DNA of 50,529 nucleotides, from positions 92,495-143,023 of the forward strand of contig MU647280.1 of NCBI GenBank assembly GCA_026770585.1, in the 5' to 3' direction. The position numbers were made by a program, and so were the translations under genes. This document shows positions 1 through 11,795 of the stretch, in pieces. Every line of letters begins with the position of its first letter. The stretch's first letter is position 1. Below the pieces are notes generated by a model. It was not told the DNA's origin, searched no databases, and was given only the letters and a program-made list of their open reading frames with translations. Source of the DNA: Baffinella frigidus. Lineage: Eukaryota > Cryptophyceae > Cryptomonadales > Baffinellaceae.

Positions 1-228
1 CCCGGATTTTGGAGGTAAGACCTGGTGCAGCGGGGCGGCCCACGGGGGCTTTGCCGCCGCTCCTTCGCCATTCCCCCGCGCAAGGCTGCTTCCCCCCGAT
101 CACAGCTCCTAGCGCGCGCTTTCCCCGCGGCCGCGCCGCCCCCAGGGACCCTTTTCCGTTCCGAGGCTCGAATTAGGACGGATCCTGAATCAGGTTATTT
201 ACCCTTACGTCTGGAGCAAAAATAAAGA

Positions 229-248
229 AATCAGTGAATTCACTGATT
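229..248. repeat. Perfect 20-bp palindrome, copy 1
   Basis: The sequence AATCAGTGAATTCACTGATT reads the same on both strands. A second copy, with 18-19 bp identical, lies at 2384-2402 and is followed by another partial copy (GTGAATTCACTAATT). The two may mark ends of an old mobile element of about 2.2 kb or be a protein-binding site. No function can be assigned. Confidence 0.5.
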
Positions 249-844
249 AAAAAACCCCCGTTTTTTGTGGTGGGGGGAAGGGCCGAGAAGGGCAGAAACG
301 AGGGAGGGGGGGGGGGATGCATGCCCATGCAATGCCCTGAGCCGCTTGGAAGATGTGCTGTCGGTGGGCTCCCGAGTCGAGCCTGGGCCCAGCGCCCCCC
401 GCATCGCGGCCAGCTGCGCTCTTGCTGATTCCATCGCTATGTGGACCTTTGGAGGGACCGCGTTTTGGAGCTGTTGGGCCTGCTTAGAACCTTGCTGGCC
501 CTGGATACCGCGCAAAGCAAGCTACATACTGGCTTGGCATCGTGGTGGGTCCACCCTCGACCTCAACCGCGCCGTTCCAGCAGCATGCAAGCAATATTTT
601 GCACTGAAGGCCTGAAACAGACTCTTGTGCATGACACCAGCTCGAGAGGCTGCACTCCTTATTCCTCTTGGCCTAGCCTCTGTGGGTTCATGTATGTGAG
701 GGATGTGCAGAATGTCCCGTTCTGGGGACGCGTTTTCCGAGCGGAAACGGGAAATCTTTGACTTTCCGGTTCTAGCTTTGTCTGAGGGTTCTAGCTTTGT
801 CTAAGGGTAGGTATCTCGACCCGAAAGTGCCAGAAACTTGAATA

Positions 845-1265
845 ATCCCTAGGTGCTTGTCAATAACATGATAGGGAACGATTTTGCAAGCAGTTGGGAG
901 GTCGGGGATAGCCTGTGGGTGTCAGGGTTTCAAGTTGAGTATTTTGATTCTCACAACACACCCTGAGCTTGCTCCTGACGGTGAGAGCCTCGGTCGGGAC
1001 GGTATTCGAGCGATTTTCATGCTTTGAAGTTAGGGAACCGCGTGGCACACGGTGGCCTTGCAACTGGCAGCGTTTATTTGTCACTGGCACTCGGAATCCC
1101 AGAGAAGCCCGTGTTTGTCAACTTAGGAATTTGGATTATTTTTTGAAGCATGCTGATTTGAGTGCGCAAGTGTGCTTGCTCCCAGAGGTTTGGTCGGGGA
1201 GTGTCCTGAACCCTAGGTTTTCATCAATACCATCATAGGGAACGATTTTGCAAGCAGTTGGGAGG
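845..1265. repeat. Direct repeat pair, about 57 bp, 363 bp apart
   Basis: The strings at 845-901 and 1208-1265 share CCCTAGGT near the start and then about 31 identical bases beginning ATAGGGAACGATTTTGC. The intervening sequence is unique. These could be remnants of a short tandem duplication or of target repeats; no coding potential is visible between them. Confidence 0.5.
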
Positions 1266-2383
1266 GTCGCCTAAGGATTATTCGGCCTGTGGTCCTTTAG
1301 GTCCTTTAGGTTTTAATTTCGCCCAACATATGCCAACGACACGCCGTTCCGTAGAAGGGATCTGCAGAGAAAGCATTTTTGCTTTCGGATCGCGTTTCGC
1401 TCTCCAGTGCAGAGGCTCGTGAAGAGGGGATACAGGGTGGCTCTGTTGGGGTGTTTGAGGCTACCCAGGTGGGCGCGCGCTCGCCCACGCACCGAACCCA
1501 AGTCAGCCTTGTTCTGAGGCTCATGGTATCCCATGGTGAAGCATAAGAGCTCCAGGCACGGATACCCCACAAGGTGAGAGGGAGTCGTTGAATGAAAGTT
1601 TTTTGGCGGAGTCTTGGCGTTCAGAAACAACACAAATGATTTTTCCGAGAGCCCTTCCCATCAGCCGAGTCAAGTAAAAATTTCCATGCCCCTTTAGAAT
1701 AACCTCCATGAACGATCCCCCATACAAACAGGATATTATCGCCGAGAACTATCAGGCACCCTTCGCTGTCCCCATGAACCAATGTTTCGCCAAGGAACAG
1801 TGCAGGAGGCGTGTGCCATCGTCATCAATACCGTAGCGTGGTACCAATTCCTACAGGAAAACGCTATTTCATGGCATTTTCAGCGTTGAACAGCCGCTAC
1901 CGGGGGCGGGGAGGGGGGCAGACACGAAACCGCTGCACCACATCGAAGCAACCATCATAGATAGCCTCTCTGTGAAGATCCGGGAGGTCCTCATTGCCGC
2001 CGCTGCCCGGGGACCCACTGGGTGCATCCAGATTCTGTCTGGCAGCGCAAAATCGGGCAAAACCCAGCCGGGGCAGGCCTGAGGGCGGGGGTCGCACTGC
2101 GCCGCACCCTGATTAGGGGACCACTATACATGCTTGGCACCGGCGGGCGACGTCTCCTCCCCTGTGCGGGCGCCCCGCGCGCTGCCCAGCGTGCTTTTGG
2201 CAAGTCGAGCTTTGCTGCCATTTTAACGGCACCGCCCGCCCGCGGCCCGCCCTACCCGGGTGTTGGCGGCCGCTAGAACCTAGACTCCTTCACACCGATG
2301 TGACGGGCTTGAGCTCCCCTACCGGATCCCGGCAAGACAAGTTCGGTCGAAAAAAACGGGGAGGTACAGAGGGGGCCGCAACT

Positions 2384-2419
2384 ATCAGTGAATTCACTGA
2401 TTTTGTGAATTCACTAATT
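2384..2419. repeat. Palindrome copy 2 with a partial third copy
   Basis: This repeats the palindrome of 229-248 and adds a degenerate half copy immediately downstream (TTTTGTGAATTCACTAATT). The stacked palindromes can form a small cruciform or hairpin. Confidence 0.45.
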
Positions 2420-3005
2420 GAGACGTATAGCCAACTAGGGACGGAGCGTGTCCTGGATTTCGAGAAACCCCTGTCCGGGGGGGGGACTTATCTTTGACCT
2501 TCCTACAAACACAACCACCACTGTCCGGAACCATTTTTTGAGCCAACCACCATGAATGGTTCAACACGAAGAAGAGCGAGCCTGTGTACGTCGAGACTCT
2601 GCCACTGAGCAGGCACCGATGCCCCGGTGCTTGCTCAGTGGCAGAACGACCCCGAATTTTCCAGTATACTTTTAGCCGTAATTTTCTTGGCCCGGGCGCA
2701 GTTTGGTCCCTTCCCAAATCCTGAAACAATGGTGTTCGGCAAGCTGCAGCTGGCCAGCGGGGCTGGCGCGCACTTGTCGCCGCCGCTGCGGGCAGAGACC
2801 TGCTCATCTCATAGCTGTGGCTTGGGCCTTGGGGTTTCCACGAAGAAGCAAGGAGCGAGGAGCTCTGTTGCCCCGGCGAGAGGGCGCGCCCCGGCCAGCC
2901 CCTCACCCCGAAAATCCTCCCTCATTAAAATGACGAGGGAACAGGTTTTGGGTCTTGAATTATTTAGGCCAAAATTCTGAGTCCCCTGTGATGAATGGAT
3001 TCTGG

Positions 3006-3577
3006 TATTGTCGAAATGGGCTCCGCGCGGAAAAATTTGAGGTCAGGTCAGGCACGGATCCAACAGTTTTCAGTTTTTTTTTGCCTTTTTGTGACATCTT
3101 ATGAGTGGAGAAGCTATTCTGGGATACAAACCATGCCTAAGATAGCACAAAAGATCATGAGAGCGCAGGCGGCTCGCGGCTCTGGGAAGGTGTCCGCGGG
3201 CGGCTAGCTGGCAGCTAGGTGCGCAGTGCGGGGCGCGCCAGGCAGGCCGGGGCCTCCAGGGCTCAAAACACCGTGCCTCACATAGAAGTTCGTCGGTTGA
3301 TTACCGGCCCAAAACGGTTCTCAAGGTTGAGGGAATTCTGGTTCGAAGTTCCCCGCAACAGTTGCTGTAAAGCGACTGATGGTGACTTAATGAAAAGGTC
3401 CTACAGGAAAAGAAGACGCAGAGGCGCACGTTGCATACACGGAGCGCTTGCTTGATCGAAGTAGGTACTTAGAGGAAGCGGGACGTGACGTGACTTGCGC
3501 TGTCAGTTCATCTGCTGGGAATTCCGGCTCGTTCCTGACCTGACCTCGATTCCGCGTGGAGCCCATTTCGACAACAC
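3006..3577. mobile_element. MITE-like element with imperfect terminal inverted repeats
   Basis: The left end at 3006-3055 begins TATTGTCGAAATGGGCTCC and runs to GGTCAGGTCAGG. The same order of motifs appears in reverse complement at 3530-3577. The pairing covers about 45-50 bp with a few mismatches. The interior has no ORF with domain support. The length of about 570 bp and the non-coding content fit a non-autonomous DNA transposon. I could not fix a target-site duplication. Confidence 0.55.
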
Positions 3578-4244
3578 TAAATTGTCTAACAAGTATCATA
3601 GTGATACAAAACGTGTCAACTTTTGCAAAAAAGGGTTACTCACGATTTGACCCCGGGTAGGCTAGGCTCCAATGTCGTTTTCCCCACAAAAGTGTATATT
3701 CAAAAGAGTCCCGAACCATCCTGGAGCCATTGGATTTGAACAGGTCACGTGACCGGCGAAATTGAGAGACGAAGTAATAAGGACGCTAGGCTACAAGGAC
3801 GAAAGGCTGTCATAGGAGCCACCTAGGCTTCTATGCAACTCAAGAAATTAACTTGAGAACAGCCTGCTGGAATGGAGACTGACGAAAGTCAACTTAGGAA
3901 GGAAAAGTAACGTGACTAATGAAAGAGAGGCCGGAAAAATGCATCCAAAGATCCGCGAGGATCCAAGGACCTTTTTCCGGCACCTTTACTTTTCCCTGAC
4001 ACGATCTGTGTCCTTCGGCGTCGCCCGTCGCCCATCTGTGAGCAGAGCATCCCCTGCCCTGCTTCCCCCGGCTACGGCCTCTATTAGGCTAGCGCCCTGC
4101 CCCCACGCAGCCCTGCCCACAGCCGGGCAGCGTGGCGGCGCCCCTGGACAGATCTCCACAGGAGATCAACTTGAAACTGTGACGCGAATCCGCCACAGCG
4201 ATTGACCACCCGCCCACCCCGTAGTCTGCGCGCCCCTTAGACTA
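3578..4244. other. Noncoding stretch, nothing recognised
   Basis: No gene, RNA or repeat can be supported here. The open frame at 3912-4205 has no domain and unremarkable composition. Confidence 0.4.
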
Positions 4245-4437
4245 GAGAAAGATTCCGGACTCCGATCCGAAGCCGGCCATCCCGCGACCCTGCAGAACCG
4301 ACAGGGCAGACAGAGAAAGATTCCGGACCCCGATCCGAAGCCGGCCATCCCGCGACCCTGTAGAACTGACAGGGCAGACAGAGAAAGATTCCGGACCCCG
4401 ATCCAAAGCCGGCCATCCCGCGACCCTGCAGAACTGA
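4245..4437. repeat. 68-bp tandem repeat, about 2.8 copies
   Basis: Units start at 4245, 4313 and 4381 with GAGAAAGATTCCGGAC and contain GATCCGAAGCCGGCCATCCC. They differ at only a few bases. The third unit breaks off at GAACTGATAG. The array lies shortly upstream of the long proline-rich reading frame and could belong to the untranslated leader of that element. The reverse-strand frames here merely translate the repeat. Confidence 0.8.
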
Positions 4438-4982
4438 TAGATCATCGCGCCGACGCCGAATCGCCCGCTCCGAAATTGCACCCGCTCCGAATTGCACCCG
4501 CGTCGACACACAGAACTGGCACCCACGCACACCGCAACCAATAGTTCGAGGCGTAGGGACTGGCCACAGGCGGACGGCCTTGCACCGGGCCATAGCCACT
4601 CGTCTGCACGTGAAGGCCACGAGGAATTCCCATGCTTGGCCGAGCATCCTCGTTGGTAAGGTGAAGTAGAGGCGGAGCCGACTGGCACCAGTCGTTTGCT
4701 CCAACACTGTAATCAACCTTTCCGTTCAGATATGAGGGACGGCAACGACAATACCCCGAGCCGTAGCGTCAGTCTGGGCCGAACCACCAATCCCGGAATT
4801 GCAACACCAGTCAACAATCTCACGACAGGTCTCCCCAAGCAGTGAACACGGACACGCTCCTCACCACCACCAAGCATCGGATCGGCCTCCACCCGAATCC
4901 TCTCCAACAGGGGCACTACCGCCCCGACCACCACCTCGGACGCACCTCCGCAATGCGCACGTGAAGACCTCCACCAATCGAA

Positions 4983-7784
4983 ATGAGCGGCAACGGCAAT
5001 TTCCTCCAGCGAGTCGGCAACGCTTTTCCTGGCCAGCCAGCCGGCAGCATACGCTGCAGCATCACCAGCGCTCTCCGCAACGGAGCTCCAGCGGAACCAC
5101 CGGCTGGAGGCTACGCTCAGCCCGAGGACCACCGCGCCCCTCGCTTCGAGCGCAGCAACTCCAGAAACATCGCGCTCGGCCACCTCGGAGAGCACATTCA
5201 CTACAATGTGACTCACGGCCTCTCCACGGAAGGCATCTTCCTGAACATGTACTGGACCGGCCCCGAGGAGATGGCACAGTCTCCACAACAAGCACCTCGT
5301 CGGCGTGAACGGTCGGACTCTCTCTCCGCACGATCTGGACCGCCCTCCGGCGCAGCATCACCGAGGCATCGTCATCCTGCTCCGATGGCTCTGCCCGGCG
5401 ATCCCCCGCCCTTCCGCGCGATCCCACCAGCCGACGGCTATCCGCCACCCGGCCGGGCCGCACCGCCGCAGGCAGCACAGGGAGGCCAGCAATTCCAGCC
5501 ACACCCTCCCCAGGGAGCGCCTCCCGGTCAAATGGAACCGCCCGTCCGCCCGTTCATCGCACCCGGCGAGTTCCGCCCTCCGCTCGAGCGATACACCCTC
5601 GCCATCGAACGAGAGCGCCAAGCCTGGCGGGTCAGTAGCGACAACGCCTACCTGATCCCCAGCCCGACCACCGCCGACTTCCATCACTGGGATCCCAACC
5701 TCCTCGCGCGCATGTGCCGCATCTCCTGGCACGAATTCCGCACGACCATCAACAGCATCATGTACCCTCAGGAGACTGAATGGAACGCCCTCCAGCGGAA
5801 ACGCCAATCGGCGGACGAGTTCACGCAGTACCTCTCGTGGAACAACGGCGTCAACAGCAACCTCCAGCAGATGATTAAAGCCATCTTCCCGAAGTACAAC
5901 GAATGGCTCCGCCTCCTGGTGCTGAACTCCGGGTGCTCGTTCCGATAAGTCGGCCTCGACCAAGAGGCTCCGCAACACACTGCTCTGCCTTTCGAGGTCC
6001 TGCAGCACGTGTACGAAGCCCTCATCACCTCAACCTCCCAGGGAGACTCGATCGACCCGGCTCCGTCTAAGTTCCACTCTCTCCACAACCAACAAGACCG
6101 CACCGCGCACCACCTGTGCGCCATGACGGAAGTGCTCCTGGACTTCTACAATGCCTCCATCGACAACCACCTGGGCAGCGAGGCCCACTTCCTCTGGCAA
6201 GGATGGGGCCACGAGACAGTGCTCCGTTACCTATCCGCATTCATTGCGGACTTGGAACACACATTCCGCACCGTCCTGGTGCAGCACATCATCGCACCAG
6301 AACTGAGCACCCAGCTTCAGCTGATCGACGGACACATTCACAAACTGTGCTGTAATGTCTCCACGGCACACAAGTGGACTCGTCACGCGGCGCCTACGTT
6401 CACCTACAAGCCCTTCACCCACCAGGACACCGAGTACGTCAAGGACCACCCGACCATCGCATTTCGGACCGTCCTCCACCCGATTGACCTCACTCTCAAG
6501 TACACAGCTCGCGAACTCCTCCTCAGCACTTCTGCTGGAGCTCACGAGTTCGGGGAAAAATGGCTGGACAGCACCCGGGAAGTCTTCCTAGACTCCACCG
6601 AGGTGGTGCCGGGTCTCGGGCCGACCACCGAAGCTCAATGGAATCTGAGCGTTCAAAAAGGCCAGCCCCAGGGACTGTCGGCCTACGGGTCTCTCCCGGC
6701 GTACACGCCCCAACCCTTCCCAGGGTATGGGGCGCCATCGCAACCGGCCATGCCTCCGACGCCCGCACCTTCGGTCATCATCCTCGCGACCACCGACGGA
6801 TCCCTCTGGTTCAACCGCCAACGCGGCATGGCAAAGGCACCCTGTGACCTCCCAAAGGGCAAATCCCCGTTCCTCGGCAAAACGGAACTGCCAGACATCA
6901 TCGACCACCTGAAAGCCAGCCTTAAAACCTGGTTCGGAGGCGTGGATATCACCGTACTCTTCAAGAACTACCCCTTTCTCAACGTAAAGAAACGGACATT
7001 CGAGAACGTGATCCCCGGCACCTACGACAGCGACGGTCGCGATAATCCCGAGTACCGCGCCAAGGTCGGGCTAATGTGGGCTGAGGTCTTCCTCAAAGAA
7101 AAGCACACACCGTTCTACGCCGCGGTCATGGAACTTCTCGCACAGCTCGGACACTTCTCCATCGAGTCCTTCATGCTGGACAGGAAACACTGGTGGGAAT
7201 TCGCTCTCGCCATCGAGGAATATCTCGCCATGATATCCCTCTGGATGGGCAAGAAACACCTCACCAACTCCGGCTTCGTCGGCATCAGCAGCTCCCTGTG
7301 CAACCTCGAAAATGGTCACACGGTGGACGATCTCCCACTACAGCACCTCCTCCAAGTGGTGTCCATGTGGCAGCTCGACCAGAAGAACACCCAGGAACCC
7401 GTCCTGGAGTTGAAGAAGAACTTCCGCGACGTCCTCCAGTTCCGGAACAACATCCTGTCCGATGACACCTGCGAGAAACTGGCCACGCTCCAGGGATTGT
7501 GGGCACGTGTCCCCAAGGAGCTGAAGGCCCATGTCCCGGACCTCCTGGTCACATCAACCGAGCGTGCCATCCAAGTCGCTTTGGCAATCGATGTGACCTG
7601 CGGGCACTACAACCAACTCCTCATCACCCAGTTCCAGACCAAGTTGATGCCCATCCTCTCCGAGGGAGGCTACACTAGCGAGGGGGCGTACTCCATCCAG
7701 AAATTCTGCGAAGACGTCCGCGAGATGAACCGCTTGGGACGAGTGTTCGAACTCCGCATGAACTCCGATGAGCATGAACCCCCC
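4983..7784 (+). CDS. Unrecognised proline-rich protein with one in-frame TAA; Gag-like candidate
   Basis: A long GC-rich plus-strand frame starts at ATG 4983 and is broken once, by TAA at 5946-5948. It then stays open in the same frame until a MITE-like insertion at 7785 adds a few foreign codons and a stop at 7809-7811. Residues 110-200 are rich in Pro, Gln and Gly. The following 120 residues are helical, with WHEFRTTINS and a stretch around RKRQSADEFTQYL that loosely recalls retrotransposon capsid regions. The second half (from 6,800) has long amphipathic helices and no motif I recognise. The sequence on both sides of the TAA reads as continuous protein, and no ATG lies just after it. An element-encoded Gag or capsid-like protein is a guess; a host gene is possible. 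The 3' end is truncated, so at least this copy is probably dead unless spliced. Confidence 0.55.
5946..5948 (+). other. In-frame TAA inside the proline-rich frame
   Basis: The codon before the TAA closes GCSFR and the codons after it read VGLDQEAPQ in the same frame, with similar GC-rich codon use on both sides. It could be a nonsense mutation, a readthrough site or a sense codon. It is one of four comparable TAA interruptions in this window (others at 16419, 21790 and 49508). Confidence 0.6.
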
Positions 7785-8481
7785 CTAAGCTTAGTTTGGC
7801 CCTTTTTTTAATTTGAGGCAAAATAGAGCTTCTTACGGTGTGCAAATTAGACCGCTTGAGCCATTGAACGGCTTTGCTTAGATTGAAGATTCCGTTTTCT
7901 TCAAAATAGAGGCGTTTTTGCGACGCTAGTTTGGACTTTTCTCGAAGGTCCAAACTTAACATCCTGGGGCGGCCCCGAAGGCCCACCCGGCCATTGCTCC
8001 GCGCAGGGGGAGGGCCTTGACGTGCTAGACCCCGGAATCGACGGGCCAGACCCACCTCTAGGGGCGGGCGGCCCGGAGCGGGTCCAAGAGCGCGGCCACC
8101 GCGCGTGGTTGCCGGGATCCTGGCGCCTTGACGCGATCCGCTGCCCAGGGCACGCGCAGCATGGCCGTGTTCCGGTGACCGCGGTGACGCCGCTTGCTCT
8201 AGCGCACAGATGCCACGGATACGCGTCGTCTGACGCCTTGATCCCCCTGCTGGCTTTCCGGACGGCGGAGCTTTCCCCATCCCCAGCCCCAGCCCTCGCC
8301 ATTTCGCTTTCGGTCTTTTCTCCGTCGAGGTTTATTTGAGTTTTTTTTTCTTACAATAGTTTTAGGGCTCTGAAATGCAATGGCTCAAGCGGTCTAATTT
8401 CGACCAATATGTGACCTCACCGTAAGAAAGCCTATTTGACGGCCAAAATAAGCTGACCTGAAAAATCCAAACTAAGCTTAG
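7785..8481. mobile_element. TIR element of about 0.7 kb truncating the proline-rich frame
   Basis: Both ends carry CTAAGCTTAG followed by TTTGG, in inverted orientation (7785 and 8472-8481). Internal inverted repeats pair 7831-7868 with 8378-8428 (motif GACCGCTTGAGCCATTG). The core at about 7940-8330 is GC-rich and has no credible ORF, so it may be captured or nested DNA. The element sits exactly where the upstream coding frame loses its character. Just beyond the right end, 8482-8524 again resembles the left end (CTTAGTTTG and CCGTAAGAAACGG), suggesting a nested or tandem insertion. Confidence 0.6.
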
Positions 8482-8537
8482 TCTGGCCCTTTTCTTAGTT
8501 TGATCATTCCACCGTAAGAAACGGTCTTATCAGGTAT

Positions 8538-8840
8538 TAAATACCCTCCACTGGGTCCCGGCGCTGCGCTGGTCCCAGTACCCGAGTTCACCCCTGGGGG
8601 GTGTGCGCCTATTAGGAACTTTCTGATAGAATAGGAGGAACGTGGAAGGCAAGTCAGGTAATCTTATCTGCCGGGCCTGATGCGCGATCCATCGGGAGCG
8701 GCCCCCTGAACCACAGCGGGCGGAGCCCAATGCTCTATTTGGGAAGTATGGCTGACCCGGTCCTAGCTTGGGGATGGCACGGGCTGACACCGACAATCCT
8801 GTCTACATAAAACGAAATAACGAAAAGAAAAGGACCGAAA
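8538..8840 (+). repeat. Interspersed repeat R1, copy 1
   Basis: The segment shares a long block with copies at 10,290-10,640, 11,440-11,795 and, inverted, 41,697-42,110. The conserved core includes ATCGGGAGCGGCCCC, ACCACAGCGGGCGGAGCC and GGCTGACACCGACAATCCTG. It ends in an AAC/GAAAT-rich tail. The fixed 3' end with a short repeated tail is typical of non-LTR retrotransposon or SINE-like 3' ends. Confidence 0.7.
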
Positions 8841-9760
8841 AGCTGCGAACAAGAAATTTCGAGAGGGATGCACCGTGCTCGGCGCCCTGTGCGGTGCTTG
8901 TCACGTCCACGAGCGTACCGGGACCGCGTCGCCGTGGCGCTCCTCTCCTGCCGACGGCGCAGCGGTGAGCGCAGCGTACGCCGATAGGCAGCTGCATTCG
9001 GGATTCGGACGTCTCCGAAGCTCGGAGGCCGATCCACGAGTGCCCACGCCCATCCTCGCGCCAGGCTGCATCCCCTCCCTGCCCCCAGTGCGCGTTCCGC
9101 TGCGTGCACACTCTGCTGCCCTGCGTGCCTGCGCTGCTGCTCCCGCATGCATCCTCCCTCCCCACGACAAAATGTCGTCAGATTTATCGATCCCAGCCTC
9201 TGTGCACGCTGGGATCGCGCCTGGCCGCATTCTCTCCCTGCTCCGTGTGCGCATTCTGCTACGTGCACGCTCTGCTGCCCCGCGTGCGTGCATGCTCTGC
9301 TGCCCCGCGTGCGCCCTCGCGTGCGTCCTGCCATCGCCTCTTCGAGCATGTGAGCAGCGTGCGATGGTGCCAAGCGCACTGCGGCTCTCCCTCCCTGCTC
9401 CCGCGTGCTTGCTCGGCCGCCCACACCTGTGTGTTCTGTACTGCTCCCGCACGCGTGCTCACTCTACTGCACCCTTGTGGGGGTGCACCCTGCTGCTCCC
9501 GCACCTGGACTTTCCAATGCACCTACCCTGCTTGCCCTGCACCACTACCGCCACGCCGCGCCCATGCCATCCCCTCCCCCGCACCCACCACTACGTACTC
9601 AGTCCCGCTTCTTTGCATGAGCGCAGGTGATCACCCCCGGGTGAGCGCTGGCGCCCACGAGTTTTACAACGTGACGAGACAACGAACCCTCATCAGGCCG
9701 CATCCCCTCCCTTCCCTTCATACTCACCGCCAACCTCCTAACACCTAACCCTGAAGGTTC
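8841..9760. other. Low-complexity Cys/Pro/Ala-coding-like region, no gene supported
   Basis: Degenerate repeats of the type CTGCTGCCCCGCGTGCGTGC dominate 9,080-9,520. Frames stay open on both strands only because the sequence is GC-rich and repetitive. The encoded strings (many Cys, Leu, Arg, His) have no domain character. I treat it as noncoding. Confidence 0.5.
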
Positions 9761-9960
9761 AAGCGGACATGACCTGGAGGGCAAGGCCTACTTCTCCTGC
9801 CGCACACGAGCCCTCGCTGGACTGCATCACCCCCCCTCCCCTCCCAATTTCTGTCGTCCTAGACTGCATCACCCCTCCCTGCATCCTGACGTGTACCTCG
9901 CCGACCTTTTGAAACCTGCAATTTCCGGGTTTCTGAATCTGCACCCTCTTTGACCTGTGC

Positions 9961-10230
9961 AACCCGCACAACTTGACAACCACGCTGTATGTGTCGTTTT
10001 GTTTGCAAAATAAATAAATAGATTGACACTCTTGTGAATCGTACGCCGCTCACCTGAGCCGGCGGCTCCGTGAATTTACTCAAACAACTTCTGGCCTTTG
10101 GAACCCGCACAACTCCACAACCACATTGCATGTATTGTTTTGGTTTGCAAAAACATAAACTCATTGACACTATTTGTGAATTGTACGCCGCTCACCTGAA
10201 CCGGCGGCTCCGTGCTTTTACTCAAACACC
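9961..10230. repeat. 141-bp tandem duplication
   Basis: The unit beginning AACCCGCACAACT at 9961 recurs at 10102. Both contain a T/A-rich centre with GTTTGCAAAA and then ACGCCGCTCACCTGA and CCGGCGGCTCCGTG. The copies differ by scattered substitutions, so the duplication is not recent. Confidence 0.75.
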
Positions 10231-10289
10231 GTTTGGGGGTCCGCAAGTGAGGACAGCATACATCATCGCATGGCCGGCGAGGACGGCTG

Positions 10290-10640
10290 CGGACGTGGGG
10301 CGGGGGGGGCGCACAGCATGCCTCGCGGCGGTGCGCCCGCGGAGGGACCCCTTCCGGGTCCCTTTGCTTCTGAGGGGCCACAAAGGGGAGCGGGGACGGC
10401 GCGCCTGACGGCATCGCGGCTGCGCGCAAGACAAGACTATTTCTCTTATTTCTTCAGTTCTTCATTCTGAATGGTTAAGCTTTTATGCATGGCCATTCGG
10501 AATCGGGAGCGGCCCCTTGAACCACAGCGGGCGGAGCCCAATGCTCTATTTGGGAAGTAAGAAAGACCCTATCCTTGCTTGGGGATGGCATGGGCTGACA
10601 CCGACAATCCTGTTTAATAAACACGAAATCAACGAAAAGA
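10290..10640 (+). repeat. Interspersed repeat R1, copy 2
   Basis: The 5' part (10,290-10,440) matches the far end of the inverted copy at 41.9-42.1 kb, including GCATGCCTCGCGGCGGTGCG and GGGACCCCTTCCGGGTCCC. The 3' part (10,500-10,640) matches the other copies and ends in ACACGAAATCAACGAAA. It is followed at once by a (GAGAGAGACG)n microsatellite. Confidence 0.7.
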
Positions 10641-11434
10641 GAGACGGAGAGAGAGGCGGAGAGAGAGACGGAGAGAGAGACGGAGAAAGAGAGACGGAGA
10701 GAGAGACGGAGAGAGAGACGGAGAGAGAGACGGAGAGAGAGACTGATAGAGTGAGTGAGTAAGTGAGTGGGTGAATGGGGGGGTGGGTGAGTGAGTGGGT
10801 GAGGGAGGGAGGAAGGGACGGAGGGAGTGAGTGAGCGAGCGAGTGAGTGAGTGAGTGAGTAAGCGAGTGTGCAAGCGAACGAGAGAGAGAGACGAACGAA
10901 GACGGTAGGGGGCCTCCCCGGTATAGTAGGCACGACGAGGAGAGACGATACATGAGAAAGTAGCCGGTGTAGGACAACGATGGATGAAGTCGGTAGGGGT
11001 GCCCGGATTACCCCTCGTCGGCGGTACAGGGCGCTTTGATACGATAGATAAGGACACGGGGCGGGACAAGACGACTAANNNNNNNNNNGGAGAGAGAGAC
11101 TGATAGAGTGAGTGAGTAAGTGAGTGGGTGAATGGGGGGGGGGGTGAGTGAGTGGGTGAGGGAGGGAGGAAGGGAGGGAGGAAGGGAGGGAGGGAGGGAG
11201 GGAGGGAGTGAGTGAGTAAGCGAGTGTGCAAGCGAACGAGAGAGAGAGACGAACGAAGACGGTAGGGGGCCTCCCCGGTATAGTAGTCACGACGAGGAGA
11301 GACGATACATGAGAAAGTAGCCGGTGTAGGACAACGATGAATGAAGTCGGTAGGGGTGCCCGGATTACCCCTCGTCGGCGGTACAGGGCGCTTTGATACG
11401 ATAGATAAGGACACGGGGCGGGACAAGACGACTA
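10640..11434. repeat. GA/GTGAGT microsatellite block duplicated around an assembly gap
   Basis: Arrays of GAGAGAGACG and GTGAGTGAGTG are followed by a unique-looking tail ending GGACAAGACGACTAA. The block 10,743-11,078 is repeated almost exactly at 11,100-11,434. The two copies differ mainly in the length of GGGA/GTGA runs and are separated by ten N. The duplication may be real, or it may be the two sides of an unresolved repeat. Open frames here are microsatellite translations. Confidence 0.8.
11079..11088. other. Assembly gap (10 N)
   Basis: Ten ambiguous bases interrupt the microsatellite block between two near-identical sequences. Confidence 0.99.
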
Positions 11435-11439
11435 AGGCC

Positions 11440-11795
11440 AGCATCGTAGGCTTGACGAGGGGGGGCGGGGACGGCGCGCTCGTCGGCCTCGCATGTAGAG
11501 GAGACTGGGTTCCGGCATTGCACTGCTCACAGTACCCGAGTTCATCCCTGGGGGGGGTGCGCATTGTAGGAACACTCTGATAGTTTTAAGAGGGGAACGT
11601 GGATGACCAGTATGGCAAATTTGCCAGATAGGTCTAAGCGCGATCCATCGGGAGCGGCCCCTGAAACCACAGCGGGCGGAGCCAAATGCTTTATTTGGAA
11701 GTAAGGCTGACCCGGTCCTAGCTCGGGGACGGCACGGGCTGACACCGACAATCCTGTTTAATGAACACGAAATCAACGAAATCAACGAAGGCCAA
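11440..11795 (+). repeat. Interspersed repeat R1, copy 3
   Basis: This copy shows the same core as the others and the clearest tail, with two consecutive ATCAACGAA units at 11,769-11,789. The tail units help identify a 16-bp tail-only insertion in the right inverted arm (32,889-32,904). Confidence 0.75.

Larger units (their letters stand above)
1..3005. other. Noncoding repeat-rich flank, no supported gene
   Basis: I see no convincing gene here. The open frames are short, lie on both strands and show no domain or consistent codon pattern. Several small repeats stand out. An 18-20 bp perfect palindrome centred on GAATTC occurs at 229-248 and again at about 2384-2402. A 50-60 bp direct repeat occurs at 845-901 and 1208-1265, and a short tandem GGTTCTAGCTTTGTCT pair lies near 768-805. 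The stretch 2,000-2,280 is GC-rich and could be promoter-like, but no downstream gene is recognisable. Confidence 0.5.

Noticed and set aside
8735-9748. Several overlapping Cys/Ala/Arg-rich frames on both strands
   Set aside because: They come from degenerate CTGCTGCC/GCGTGC repeats, are open in many frames at once and show no domain.
10475-11564. Ser/Leu/Thr/His-rich minus-strand frames up to 311 residues
   Set aside because: They translate GAGAGACG and GTGAGT microsatellites, and one crosses the N gap.
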